Assembly (NCBI RefSeq): GCF_013304825.1
Contig: NZ_JAAWUO010000004.1
Span: forward strand, 1-64,000
Length of the DNA stretch: 64,000 bases
From: Blautia schinkii
GTDB taxonomy: Bacteria; Bacillota; Clostridia; Lachnospirales; Lachnospiraceae
Direction of reading: 5' to 3'
Part shown: piece by piece, positions 1 through 7,859 of the stretch
Numbering within the stretch: the stretch's first letter is position 1
How the letters are laid out: the number at the start of each line of letters is the position of its first letter
Notes under the pieces: model-generated
What the model was told of the DNA's origin: nothing
What the model saw: only the letters and a program-made list of their open reading frames with translations
Database searches by the model: none
Translations under genes and position numbers: made by a program

Positions 1-1
1 T

Positions 2-28
2 TAATTGTTTGTTTTTCAAAAACAATTA
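2..28. repeat. Inverted repeat at window edge
   Basis: Two arms, TAATTGTTTG and AAAAACAATTA, form an imperfect hairpin about 10-35 bases downstream of the start expected from the minus-strand promoter at 46..74. It could be an operator, a leader hairpin or a terminator; the gene it serves lies outside the window. Confidence 0.4.
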
Positions 29-45
29 TTTGCGACAGCTCAGTT

Positions 46-74
46 ATAATACCACCGGGAGTTATGCTTGTCAA
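46..74 (-). promoter_or_regulatory. Sigma-A promoter reading out of the window
   Basis: On the minus strand TTGACA (69..74) and TATTAT (46..51) are separated by exactly 17 bases. It lies downstream of the HD gene and points to lower coordinates, so it should drive a gene beyond base 1. Confidence 0.65.
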
Positions 75-99
75 CTATAAATTTCATTTTTTTTGTATT

Positions 100-885
100 T
101 TATTCTTTCACTGATACAGCCGGCATCTCCAGATATCGTTTCAGATCTTCTGTGAGTATGCGAATCCTATCCCTGGTATCCTGTTCCTGATAATGGATTC
201 TGTCCGCGATCCTGGTGATATAATCTTCTTCCTCTATGATCTCGCAGGTTTCCGGAAAATTGATATCATAGTACTGCGCAAGATAGGAGACCCAGTAATC
301 TACAGGCACCTGCCTGTCTGCTGAGAGCACCGATTCTCTTCTCAGACAGGATTCCCATACTTTCGGTGAGATCAGTCCTTCCCCTGCAGTCTCCTCTGAT
401 ACACCAAGCATGGCCTCTATTGACGCCTCCAGCTTTACCCTGCAGTTATCCAGCTTGTCTGCATCCCGGATCAGTTTTGCATGGAAAAGTGTTCTTGTAT
501 CGTGGATTCCTTCCAGTTTGAAATCACTGTGTTTCCGGATTGCTGCATCGATCAGTTCATCAAATTTATCATCCTTCACAAAGCGCCGGATCATCTTCTC
601 CTCCCCAAAGAGAAGATCTGCCCCGAATACTGCATGATCCATGGTTCCCGGCTCAAAACTGTGAAATCTCCGGATCTGTTCAAAACGTCCGATATCGTGG
701 AGCAGACCGATCAGCTCTGCAAGCTCCACATCTTCCCCGGAACATTCCATTCTTTCGGCGATCTCTCCTGCATATTTCACAACACCGTAGGTATGCTCGA
801 TCTTCAGATAGATCTGTTCATCCTCTCGGTCGTATTCATCCAGATATTTTTCGAATTCCTGTTTTGCATGTGCAATGTCGATCAT
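100..885 (-). CDS. HD-domain phosphohydrolase
   Basis: A 261-residue soluble protein of the HD superfamily, metal-dependent phosphohydrolases that often act on nucleotides or cyclic nucleotides. The signature is a first histidine in HTYGVVKYA, then GLLHDIGRFEQ and, further on, IRKHSDF with LIRDADKLDN, giving the H...HD...D metal-ligand pattern. The frame stays open upstream to 1002, but the ATG at 885 is preceded by AAAGGG at good spacing and gives the natural HD-protein N-terminus. It follows the rhamnosidase but is separated from it by a strong terminator. Substrate is unknown; no regulatory domain is fused, so calling it a signalling enzyme would be a guess. Confidence 0.8.
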   Translation of the reverse strand: MIDIAHAKQEFEKYLDEYDREDEQIYLKIEHTYGVVKYAGEIAERMECSGEDVELAELIGLLHDIGRFEQIRRFHSFEPGTMDHAVFGADLLFGEEKMIRRFVKDDKFDELIDAAIRKHSDFKLEGIHDTRTLFHAKLIRDADKLDNCRVKLEASIEAMLGVSEETAGEGLISPKVWESCLRRESVLSADRQVPVDYWVSYLAQYYDINFPETCEIIEEEDYITRIADRIHYQEQDTRDRIRILTEDLKRYLEMPAVSVKE

Positions 886-1002
886 CCAGCCACACCCTTT
901 CCGTATTTTTCTTTCGTTCTGCTTTTTTAACAACATTCTGTGTTTATTATATCGAAGGTCTCTGACAAATTCTACTGTATTTCCTGAAATTTTGAAAATC
1001 AT

Positions 1003-1049
1003 AAAAACAGCTGCCCGGAATTTATCTTCTCGATAAACCAGGCAGCTGT
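1003..1049 (-). terminator. Rho-independent terminator of the rhamnosidase gene
   Basis: Read on the minus strand, ACAGCTGCCTGG pairs with CCGGGCAGCTGT (one G-T) around a 19-base loop and runs into a short T tract. It follows the rhamnosidase stop at 1086. Confidence 0.85.
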
Positions 1050-1085
1050 CTTCTTTTTAACATTTTTCCTATATTATTCTATATA

Positions 1086-3734
1086 TTATCTTACAAAATG
1101 AATCTCATAATCTCCTGATCCGGCTTCAGCCTGCATAAATCCATCTGCAGCTGTGAAGTTAAGTCCGTCTGCGGCTTTCACTTCCTTCGCACCATCCAGG
1201 CAGATGGTAGCTGTTGTATTCACAGGTACAGAAACATGAAGAACTGTCTCTTCCGGTTTTTCTTCCCAGAAGCTTCTTACCGGTCCGTATACAGAACGAT
1301 ACTCAGCCTTTACATAGTCCAGGTTTCCACCCATTCTCGGATAGATCACTGCATGTTTGTATCCAGGTTTCTTCTCGTCAACTTCAAGACCTGCCATTAC
1401 ACGAACCAGCCACTCTCCGATAGAACCGTAAGCATAGTGGTTAAAGGAGTTCATATCTGCACTCCACATGGTTCCGTCCGGTTTCAGTCCATCCCAGTGC
1501 TCCCAGACTGTAGTTGCGCCCATTTTTACCTGATACAGCCATGATGGGAAATCATCTTTAAAAAGCAGGTCATAAGCTTCTTTTACATGTCCGTTCTGGC
1601 TTAATGCGTGGCAGAAATACGGAGTTCCCACGAATCCTGTTACAAGATGATCATTCTCTTTTTTCAGAAGTCTTAAAAGTCCCTGAACTGTTTTTTCTTT
1701 GTATTTTTCCGGTACCAGTCCGAAGTACAGTGCCACGATATGGGCTGTCTGTGTCTGTGCTGTCATCTCACCGTTTTCATCAAAGAAGGTTCTCTGGAAT
1801 TTATCTACAACTTTATTGTAAAGATCTGTGTACTCTTTCACGTCCTCAGTACATCCCAGAGCTTCTGCTGCTTTTACAAACAGACCTGTGGAATATGCAA
1901 AGTATGCAGTACAAGTCAGATCATTTGGTGTTGCACCAAAATAGCTGCCTTCTTCAGCATCAAGAGCTACCCAGTCACCGAACTGAAGCTTGTAGTTCCA
2001 GATATAATCTACAGAATATTCTCTCATAAAGTTGATCCAGTTCTTCATGCTATTGTACTGGATCTTCAGGATCTCTTTGTCACCGAATGTCAGATACATT
2101 GTCCATGGATTGATCACAGCTACGTCTGCCCAGGCTGCTGCAGAATGGCTGCCCTGTTCCAGAAGCCAGTTGTCTCCCTCATTACCGGAAATGATATCCG
2201 GAACAACATGGGCAACGCCTCCTTCTGCTGTCTGATCTGCCTCCACATCACGGAGCCATTTGCGGTAGAAGGAATAGGTATTCTCAAGGAAGCATGCTGT
2301 ACGGCAGAAGATCTCCGCATCGCCTGTCCATCCAAGACGCTCATCTCGCTGTGGGCAGTCTGTTGGAACATCCACGAAATTGCTCTTCAGTCCCCAGAGA
2401 ATGTTGTGCGCCAGCTGATTCAGATCCTGATTAGATGTCTCAAGGAATCCTGTACGCTCCATATTGGTATGGATGGCATTTGCAGTGAAATTATCAAGGG
2501 ATGGCTCACCCGGGAAGGAAACGATCTTCGCATAGCGAAATCCCATAAATGTGAATGACGGACGGTACGTGATGGTTCCGTCTTCCCCGAATGTATACTG
2601 AAGAGATTCCTTTGCCCCTCTCAGGTTATCCAGATATACATTTCCTTTGGAATCCAGCACCTCAAAGCAGTCCAGCTGGATCACATCACCTTTTTTGCCT
2701 GCTGCTGTAACCTGGATCAGTGCGCTCATATTCTGTCCGAAATCGATAACTGTATCTCCTGCCGGTGTTCTGAAGATTTTTTTTGGCTTCACTTCATCCA
2801 TAAGGGAAACTTTTCCGCTGCCCTGGCCTGTGAGTACAGAGAAGTCATAATCCAGTTTGCGGACCGGTTTCCACTGTCCATCTTTGCAGTCTGCTTCTGC
2901 CCAGTCTTTGATCTCTTTAGCTGCATCGTAAATCTCACCATCGTAGATCTCTGCAAATACTACAGGTGCATCTGCGCCGTTCCAGCTCTCATCTGTGACA
3001 ACTGTTTCCTCTGTTCCGTCCTCATAACGGATGACCATCTGTGCAAGAAGTGCTGTATTCTCACCATAATGGTTTCTTCTTTTTGCAAGGCCGTCAAAGC
3101 CCATTTTTCCTTTATACCAGCCCGCTGCCAGAATTGCACCTGCTGCATTCTTTCCTTCTTTCAGGTAATCGGTTACTTCGTATGTCTGGAAACAAAGATG
3201 CTTGCGATAGGATGTCCAGCCTGGTGTAAGCTGATCGTTTCCTACCTTCTTTCCATTGAGATAGAAATTATAAAGTCCAAGTGCAGTTACAGATACGAAT
3301 GCTTCTTTTACAGGCTTCGCTACTGTGAACTCGCCTCTTACATAAGTTCCTTTGGAATTATCCTTGTCATTCTCTTCCTCAGCAGATACGAACACAGCTT
3401 TCCACTCTTTATTGTCCATAATTCCTGTAACAAAAGATGTCTCTGCCCAGTCGGTTTCTTCCCCTGCAGCAGTTACTTTTACACGGGCAAAATATTTCTT
3501 CTGGGATTCCGGCTTCACGTTATCCGGCTGGATCTGTGCAGATGCATCGCCTTTTACCTTACCGCTCTCATATATCTTCTTATCAAAAGCCGCGTCTTCT
3601 GCAATTTCCAGCTCATAAGACTCCTGAATCACATTTCTCTTGTCACTTTCTAATGTCCAGCTGAATTCCGGAACATGTGTGATTCCAATCTGTTCTTTCT
3701 CATAATCCATACGGATTTCTGTAATTTTTAACAT
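1086..3734 (-). CDS. Alpha-L-rhamnosidase, GH78 family
   Basis: An 882-residue glycoside hydrolase predicted to release terminal alpha-L-rhamnose from plant glycosides or polysaccharides. It shows GH78 order: N-terminal beta domains, a carbohydrate-binding-like domain (FYLNGKKVGNDQLTPGW), then the alpha/alpha barrel with the hallmark CPQRDERLGWTGDAEIF near residue 460, which carries the acidic catalytic residues, and a C-terminal beta domain. There is no signal peptide, so it probably works in the cytoplasm on imported glycosides. A GTG at 3743 is in frame, but GAGGG lies 8 bases before the ATG at 3734, so that start is preferred. It follows an AraC-type regulator gene in the same direction, which probably controls it. 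Confidence 0.93.
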   Translation of the reverse strand: MLKITEIRMDYEKEQIGITHVPEFSWTLESDKRNVIQESYELEIAEDAAFDKKIYESGKVKGDASAQIQPDNVKPESQKKYFARVKVTAAGEETDWAETSFVTGIMDNKEWKAVFVSAEEENDKDNSKGTYVRGEFTVAKPVKEAFVSVTALGLYNFYLNGKKVGNDQLTPGWTSYRKHLCFQTYEVTDYLKEGKNAAGAILAAGWYKGKMGFDGLAKRRNHYGENTALLAQMVIRYEDGTEETVVTDESWNGADAPVVFAEIYDGEIYDAAKEIKDWAEADCKDGQWKPVRKLDYDFSVLTGQGSGKVSLMDEVKPKKIFRTPAGDTVIDFGQNMSALIQVTAAGKKGDVIQLDCFEVLDSKGNVYLDNLRGAKESLQYTFGEDGTITYRPSFTFMGFRYAKIVSFPGEPSLDNFTANAIHTNMERTGFLETSNQDLNQLAHNILWGLKSNFVDVPTDCPQRDERLGWTGDAEIFCRTACFLENTYSFYRKWLRDVEADQTAEGGVAHVVPDIISGNEGDNWLLEQGSHSAAAWADVAVINPWTMYLTFGDKEILKIQYNSMKNWINFMREYSVDYIWNYKLQFGDWVALDAEEGSYFGATPNDLTCTAYFAYSTGLFVKAAEALGCTEDVKEYTDLYNKVVDKFQRTFFDENGEMTAQTQTAHIVALYFGLVPEKYKEKTVQGLLRLLKKENDHLVTGFVGTPYFCHALSQNGHVKEAYDLLFKDDFPSWLYQVKMGATTVWEHWDGLKPDGTMWSADMNSFNHYAYGSIGEWLVRVMAGLEVDEKKPGYKHAVIYPRMGGNLDYVKAEYRSVYGPVRSFWEEKPEETVLHVSVPVNTTATICLDGAKEVKAADGLNFTAADGFMQAEAGSGDYEIHFVR

Positions 3735-3779
3735 ATTTTTCACCCTCGTTTTTCTGTGTTATGGTTATTTCCTGCAAAA

Positions 3780-3808
3780 ATAGTAACAAAAAAAACGTTA
3801 TCCTTCAA
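3780..3808 (-). promoter_or_regulatory. Possible rhamnosidase promoter overlapping a terminator
   Basis: TTGAAG (3803..3808) and TACTAT (3780..3785) are 17 bases apart on the minus strand. Each matches 4 of 6 consensus bases. The -35 lies in the loop and the spacer in the stem and T run of the upstream terminator; no other promoter fits between terminator and start codon. Confidence 0.4.
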
Positions 3809-3813
3809 TAACG
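3788..3813 (-). terminator. Terminator after the AraC regulator gene
   Basis: CGTTAT and ATAACG pair around a six-base loop, followed on the minus strand by eight T residues. It lies between the regulator stop (3838) and the rhamnosidase start (3734). Confidence 0.85.
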
Positions 3814-3837
3814 CTTTTTCATCAAAATATTAACCAT

Positions 3838-4836
3838 TTATAATGTATGTCTGTGTTCTTTCCGATACCTGGCAGGAGTGCATCCTTCCGCCTCGCGGAA
3901 TTTCCGGTAAAAAAAGTTCATATTGTTGTAGCCACACAGAGGGATCAGCTCTGATAGAGGCAGTTCTGTTGTCTCAAGCAAGGTGCGGGCTTTTTTTAGC
4001 CTCTGCTCCTGAACATGTTCCACAAAACTCCGCCCTGTTTTTTCTTTAAGAAGGGCAGTAAGATAATTGCCATGCATACCGAAAGCTTTTCCCATCTGCG
4101 GAAGTGTGCAGGTCTCATAATTCTTCTCAATGTAGGCAAGAAGCTCCAGGATCTGTACTTCCCTGGAAACGGAGGCCTGCTTTCTGGTCTCATCTCTCCA
4201 CACGCGGAGAAGCTCTGTAAAAAGAATAATCACATAACTTTCCATCACTTCTTCCATCCCGATGTCCCGGGTATAATATTCCGAGATGATTTCTTCCATG
4301 ATCTCACGTACACGGCTGTTCCGGTGGGCTTTAAAATACAGATAATGCTGTTTTTTCCTGCTTTTTGTAACAGACTCTGCCAGAAATTCCGACACGATTC
4401 CCTGTCTTGGCATCCGACTTAAAAATGCGCTGTCAAAAAACTCCCGGCTCATCAGGATATTTACCAAAATATCGTTCTCGCCGCCTGGTTCAATGGAATG
4501 TACGGCCTGTGTATCAAAAATACACACATCTCCCTCACCGGTGACGATCTTTTTTCCCTCTATGGTCTGGCCGCAGCTCCCTGACCATAAATAACATAGT
4601 TCAATATAATCATGCTGATGAGGCAGTACCTCCACATAACGATCCTGCCTGCTCACCACGATTTTCTCCCCCGGAGCCATAAATAAGCTTTCCTCAAAAA
4701 GATAAGTCCCCTGGCCGGCTTTTGCAAAGCGGCAGGTATCCTGCCTGTGTAGTTCCTCCAGGGGGATTCCCTGCAGCACCTCTTTTTCTCTTGGTGTTGA
4801 CTGCCGTAAGTAGCAGTCAAGTTCTTCTCTGTTCAT
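3838..4836 (-). CDS. AraC-family transcriptional regulator
   Basis: A 332-residue regulator with an N-terminal cupin-like sensing half (residues about 60-150, including HQHDYIELCYLWSG and GDVCIFDTQAVHSIEPG) and two C-terminal helix-turn-helix motifs (LPQMGKAFGMHGNYLTALLK; LSELIPLCGYNNMNFFYRKF, ending CTPARYRKEH). The AraC-like HTH is unambiguous. The ATG at 4836 has GGAG 8 bases upstream; the longer frame to 4899 has no such site. It lies directly upstream of the rhamnosidase gene in the same orientation, so it is most likely the local activator responding to a sugar or glycoside ligand. The ligand is inference. Confidence 0.88.
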   Translation of the reverse strand: MNREELDCYLRQSTPREKEVLQGIPLEELHRQDTCRFAKAGQGTYLFEESLFMAPGEKIVVSRQDRYVEVLPHQHDYIELCYLWSGSCGQTIEGKKIVTGEGDVCIFDTQAVHSIEPGGENDILVNILMSREFFDSAFLSRMPRQGIVSEFLAESVTKSRKKQHYLYFKAHRNSRVREIMEEIISEYYTRDIGMEEVMESYVIILFTELLRVWRDETRKQASVSREVQILELLAYIEKNYETCTLPQMGKAFGMHGNYLTALLKEKTGRSFVEHVQEQRLKKARTLLETTELPLSELIPLCGYNNMNFFYRKFREAEGCTPARYRKEHRHTL

Positions 4837-4961
4837 TATGTATACTCCTGCAGATAATGTTCTGCTCTTTATCCTACATCGGTTTCCAAGATTATTCAAA
4901 AGAAACCTGAGCTATGCTTGACTTTCGCAGCCTGATGCAGTAGTTCACGCTCAGTAATTAC

Positions 4962-4990
4962 AATATAACACTTTCATTTTTCACGGTAAA
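4962..4990 (-). promoter_or_regulatory. Promoter of the AraC regulator gene
   Basis: TTTACC (4985..4990) and TATATT (4962..4967) on the minus strand with a 17-base spacer; leader of about 120 bases to the start at 4836. Confidence 0.55.
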
Positions 4991-5026
4991 CTGTTTTTTA
5001 GACAATTCCTCTGAAATGCCGCTCTT

Positions 5027-5752
5027 CTATTCATATTTCACGATTTCTTTTCGAAGACGTTTCATGATTCTTTTTTCCAGTCGGGAAATATAGGACTGGG
5101 AGATTCCAAGAAGGTCAGCTACCTCTTTCTGGGTTTTCTCCAGACCCTCTCTGTTTCCCAGACCGAAGCGGAGACGAATGATCATCTGTTCCCGTTTGGT
5201 AAGCTTGGAAATGGCTTTTCCCAGGAGGGTGATCTCCACCTCATCTTCCAGTTTCCGTGAGATCACATCATCATCCGTCCCCAGAATATCAGAAAGCAGA
5301 AGCTCATTTCCATCCCAGTCCACATTCAGTGGTTCATCAATGGAAACCTCCATCTTGGTTTTGCTGTTTCTGCGGAGATACATCAGGATCTCGTTTTCAA
5401 TACATCTGGACGCGTAGGTTGCAAGCTTGATATTTTTCACAGGATTAAAAGTATTGATCGCCTTGATAAGCCCGATCGTCCCAATGGAGATCAGATCCTC
5501 CACTCCAACTCCTGTATTGTCAAATTTTTTGGCAATATATACCACAAGCCGGAGATTGTGTTCGATCAGCACAGCCTTTGCCTCTTTCTCCTGATCTGTA
5601 TTTAACAGGCTGATGGCACTTGCCTCCTGTTCAGGAGGAAGCGGTGCCGGAAGGATATCATTCCCTCCGATATAAAAAACCTCTCCCGGCCTGTTGATCA
5701 TAAATCTTGAAATCACCTGAAATGGATAATATTTAGCTGCTGCTCTGTTCAT
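5027..5752 (-). CDS. sigE: Sporulation sigma factor sigma-E (pro-form)
   Basis: A 241-residue sigma-70 family protein, closely similar to the early mother-cell factor sigma-E. Region 2 has [25 protein letters not shown] and [13 protein letters not shown]; the linker carries [20 protein letters not shown]; region 4 ends [19 protein letters not shown]. About 25 residues precede the EVFYIGG motif, matching the inhibitory pro-sequence removed by SpoIIGA after polar septation. GGAGG lies well placed before the ATG. The gene begins 15 bases after the spoIIGA stop, so the two are co-transcribed. In many Firmicutes sigG follows directly; here the next gene is an AraC regulator with its own promoter. 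Confidence 0.95.
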   Translation of the reverse strand: MNRAAAKYYPFQVISRFMINRPGEVFYIGGNDILPAPLPPEQEASAISLLNTDQEKEAKAVLIEHNLRLVVYIAKKFDNTGVGVEDLISIGTIGLIKAINTFNPVKNIKLATYASRCIENEILMYLRRNSKTKMEVSIDEPLNVDWDGNELLLSDILGTDDDVISRKLEDEVEITLLGKAISKLTKREQMIIRLRFGLGNREGLEKTQKEVADLLGISQSYISRLEKRIMKRLRKEIVKYE

Positions 5753-5767
5753 AGCAATGCCCCCTCC

Positions 5768-6619
5768 TTAATGCAATAGTCTGGAATTCAAAAGTATCCC
5801 GTACTCTTCTCCCAAAGCTGAGGGCTCAGATGTTATGGCAAGCACCGGTTTTCCCACATGCACCACCCTTCCGGGAGTCTGGATCTCAAGTTCCCCCAAA
5901 ACCACAGCCAGCATAATGCCTTCTTTCCCTCCGGCTCCCCGGAAAGACAAAAAATGCGGCTGCAGCGTGGAAAGCTCCGTGCTTTTCAGATTCTGCGGTT
6001 CTTCTTTTATGTACATCAGTTTTTCTGTCAGCTCACTGGAAAGGAGCTTTTCCAGAAGCTCCGGTTTTATAATAGATACGGGCTGTTTGTTCACAGGATC
6101 CATAAGGAGGTTTCCCGTGTCAAAAAAGCCGTAGGACTGCTGTGTTCTTTCCTGATATTTCAGGATTACCGGATAAATGTTTCTTCTTCCTAACCGGATG
6201 GAATTTGCCGCGCACGTCAGCGTGTAAAGACCTCCGTAGATCCCTGCCATAAAAAGCAGAAATGTTTTTACTGTCATGGTTTTTTCTGCTTCCAGTGCCT
6301 GGTAAATACCTCCGACTACAAATGCTGTAAGGTACATTGCCAGGATGGTTTTTGCAAGAAGCCCGCCTTTTTTTAGACGAAATGCAAATGCCGCCATAAA
6401 AAAAGCGCAGCCGCCATGAATCAGTACAGCCACAGGAAGAATGATCCTGAAAGGTACATAAAGAAGCAGGCAGGATACAAAAGATCCAAATACAGCGGAT
6501 ATCATGCACCGAAAACGTTTTACGTCCAGATGCAGGAATTTTCCCACAAGCCTTAAAAGCATATAATCCATAAGGAAATTCGTCATAAAAACGATATCTA
6601 TGTATATAGTGTGATACAT
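5768..6619 (-). CDS. spoIIGA: Sigma-E processing peptidase SpoIIGA
   Basis: A 283-residue protein with about five N-terminal membrane segments, beginning with the characteristic YIDIVFMTNFLMDYMLL, and a C-terminal aspartic-protease-like domain containing YGFFDTGNLLMDP, where the DTG aspartate is the expected catalytic residue. In the family, the protein sits in the septal membrane, dimerises on receiving the forespore signal from SpoIIR, and cleaves pro-sigma-E. A GGGGGA site lies 7 bases before the ATG. It is directly upstream of sigE and behind a promoter of Spo0A-dependent architecture. Length and layout are normal for the family. Confidence 0.95.
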   Translation of the reverse strand: MYHTIYIDIVFMTNFLMDYMLLRLVGKFLHLDVKRFRCMISAVFGSFVSCLLLYVPFRIILPVAVLIHGGCAFFMAAFAFRLKKGGLLAKTILAMYLTAFVVGGIYQALEAEKTMTVKTFLLFMAGIYGGLYTLTCAANSIRLGRRNIYPVILKYQERTQQSYGFFDTGNLLMDPVNKQPVSIIKPELLEKLLSSELTEKLMYIKEEPQNLKSTELSTLQPHFLSFRGAGGKEGIMLAVVLGELEIQTPGRVVHVGKPVLAITSEPSALGEEYGILLNSRLLH

Positions 6620-6671
6620 AAGATTCCCCCGCTGCTATTGCCATTGATTCTCAGCTTTGGTAAGTGAGTTT

Positions 6672-6704
6672 ATTATATGGCAGTTTCCCTGCATATTTTG
6701 TCAA
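6672..6704 (-). promoter_or_regulatory. spoIIG-type promoter with 21-bp spacer
   Basis: On the minus strand a perfect TTGACA (6699..6704) and perfect TATAAT (6672..6677) are 21 bases apart instead of 17. The Bacillus subtilis spoIIG and spoIIE promoters show the same 21-22 bp separation and need phosphorylated Spo0A. The expected start is near 6665, giving a leader of about 45 bases to spoIIGA. Confidence 0.8.
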
Positions 6705-6750
6705 AGCCTGGAAGCCAGTCCTGCAAATTTGTCGTGGGATTTCTGGGTTA

Positions 6751-6757
6751 CTCGACA
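6751..6757 (-). promoter_or_regulatory. Candidate 0A box upstream of spoIIGA
   Basis: TGTCGAG on the minus strand matches the 0A-box consensus TGTCGAA at 6 of 7 positions and lies about 86-92 bases upstream of the predicted start, near the distal Spo0A site of B. subtilis spoIIG. Further partial matches are at 6781..6787 (TGTCGCG, minus) and 6730..6736 (TGTCGTG, plus). Confidence 0.5.
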
Positions 6758-6822
6758 TCTATAGATATTTTTTATGAATCCGCGACAGAAATGTATAAAT
6801 TTCCGTACAATATCCTTATTTG

Positions 6823-6851
6823 TTGTTTTTCGCGCTTTATAGTGTTAAAAT
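6823..6851 (+). promoter_or_regulatory. Candidate aroE promoter
   Basis: TTGTTT (6823..6828), 17 bases, TAAAAT (6846..6851), then a leader of about 75 bases to aroE. The divergent region 6620..6931 holds this promoter and the spoIIG promoter and no other gene. Confidence 0.5.
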
Positions 6852-6931
6852 GTTTTCTGATAATATTTAGCAGAATCTGGTGGTTTCTGTCGAACCACAT
6901 TCTTTCATAAGATACAGGAGGGAATCGAACA

Positions 6932-7798
6932 ATGATTAATATTACCGGACATACAGGACTTACCGGCCTGCTTGGAAGCCCTGTTGCACACAGCGTATCA
7001 CCTTTAATGCACAACGAGGCATTCCGCTACCTTGGTCTTGATTATGTATACCTTTGTTTTGATGTAACAGAGAAAACGCTTTCCCAGGCCGTTGAAGGAC
7101 TGAAAGCCTGCGGAATCAAAGGCTTTAACCTGACCATGCCTAACAAGAACAAGATCGTGGAGCTTCTTGATGAGCTTTCACCTACTGCACAGCTGATCGG
7201 AGCTGTAAATACTGTTCGTAATGATAATGGGATATTAAAGGGATTTAATACAGATGGCTATGGTTTTACCCAGTCTGCCAGAGATGCCGGCTGTGATGTG
7301 AAAGGACGTACGATCACAGTTATGGGTGTAGGCGGTGCCGGAATGGCTATCTGCGGCCAGTCTGCCTTGGAAGGCGCAAAGAAAATCCATGTTTTTGCCC
7401 GTCCTACCAGCCGTTACTGGGAGCGTGCTGCTGCCATGGCTGAAAAAATGTCCCATATGACTGAGTGTGAGATGATTCTTCATGAGATGGATGACCATGC
7501 AGCACTGAAAGATGCTATGGAAGAGAGCAATCTTCTGATCAACGCCACTTCTGTTGGTATGGTTCCTGATGTTACTGGAACTGTGATCCCGGATAAATCT
7601 CTGTTCCACCCGGAGCTTACTGTTGCAGATGTTGTATACGAACCAAGGGAAACAAGACTTCTCCGGGAAGCCAGAGAAGCCGGCTGTCCAACATTTAACG
7701 GCATGTATATGCTGCTCCACCAGGGTGTAAAGGCGTTTCATATCTGGACTGGACTGGATATGCCGGTTGAGATCGTGCGGGAGAAGTATTTTAAATAA
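6932..7798 (+). CDS. aroE: Shikimate dehydrogenase
   Basis: A 288-residue cytosolic enzyme that reduces 3-dehydroshikimate to shikimate with NADPH in aromatic amino-acid and folate synthesis. The substrate domain has LGSPVAHSVSPLMHNEAF and NLTMPNK with the catalytic lysine; the paired aspartate is in NTDGYGF. The nucleotide domain has the glycine-rich VMGVGGAGMA. AGGAGGG lies 9 bases before the ATG. It stands alone, divergent from spoIIGA and convergent with thrS, with a shared bidirectional terminator. Paralogues acting on quinate exist in gut Clostridia, so strict shikimate specificity is likely but not certain. Confidence 0.93.
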   Translation: MINITGHTGLTGLLGSPVAHSVSPLMHNEAFRYLGLDYVYLCFDVTEKTLSQAVEGLKACGIKGFNLTMPNKNKIVELLDELSPTAQLIGAVNTVRNDNGILKGFNTDGYGFTQSARDAGCDVKGRTITVMGVGGAGMAICGQSALEGAKKIHVFARPTSRYWERAAAMAEKMSHMTECEMILHEMDDHAALKDAMEESNLLINATSVGMVPDVTGTVIPDKSLFHPELTVADVVYEPRETRLLREAREAGCPTFNGMYMLLHQGVKAFHIWTGLDMPVEIVREKYFK

Positions 7799-7833
7799 AA
7801 AAAGCGGTCCACATTACATACAATGCGGACCGC
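7795..7833. terminator. Bidirectional terminator between aroE and thrS
   Basis: GCGGTCCACATT (7804..7815) and AATGCGGACCGC (7822..7833) pair with one mismatch. The A run at 7797..7803 gives a good T tract for the minus-strand thrS transcript; the plus side has a weaker T-rich tail. Confidence 0.85.
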
Positions 7834-7859
7834 CTCTTATTATTTAAAATTTCCTGTAA

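Noticed and set aside
6888-6894. Exact 0A box TGTCGAA on the plus strand
   Set aside because: It lies over 180 bases from the spoIIG -35 and inside the aroE leader; a 7-mer match alone is weak.
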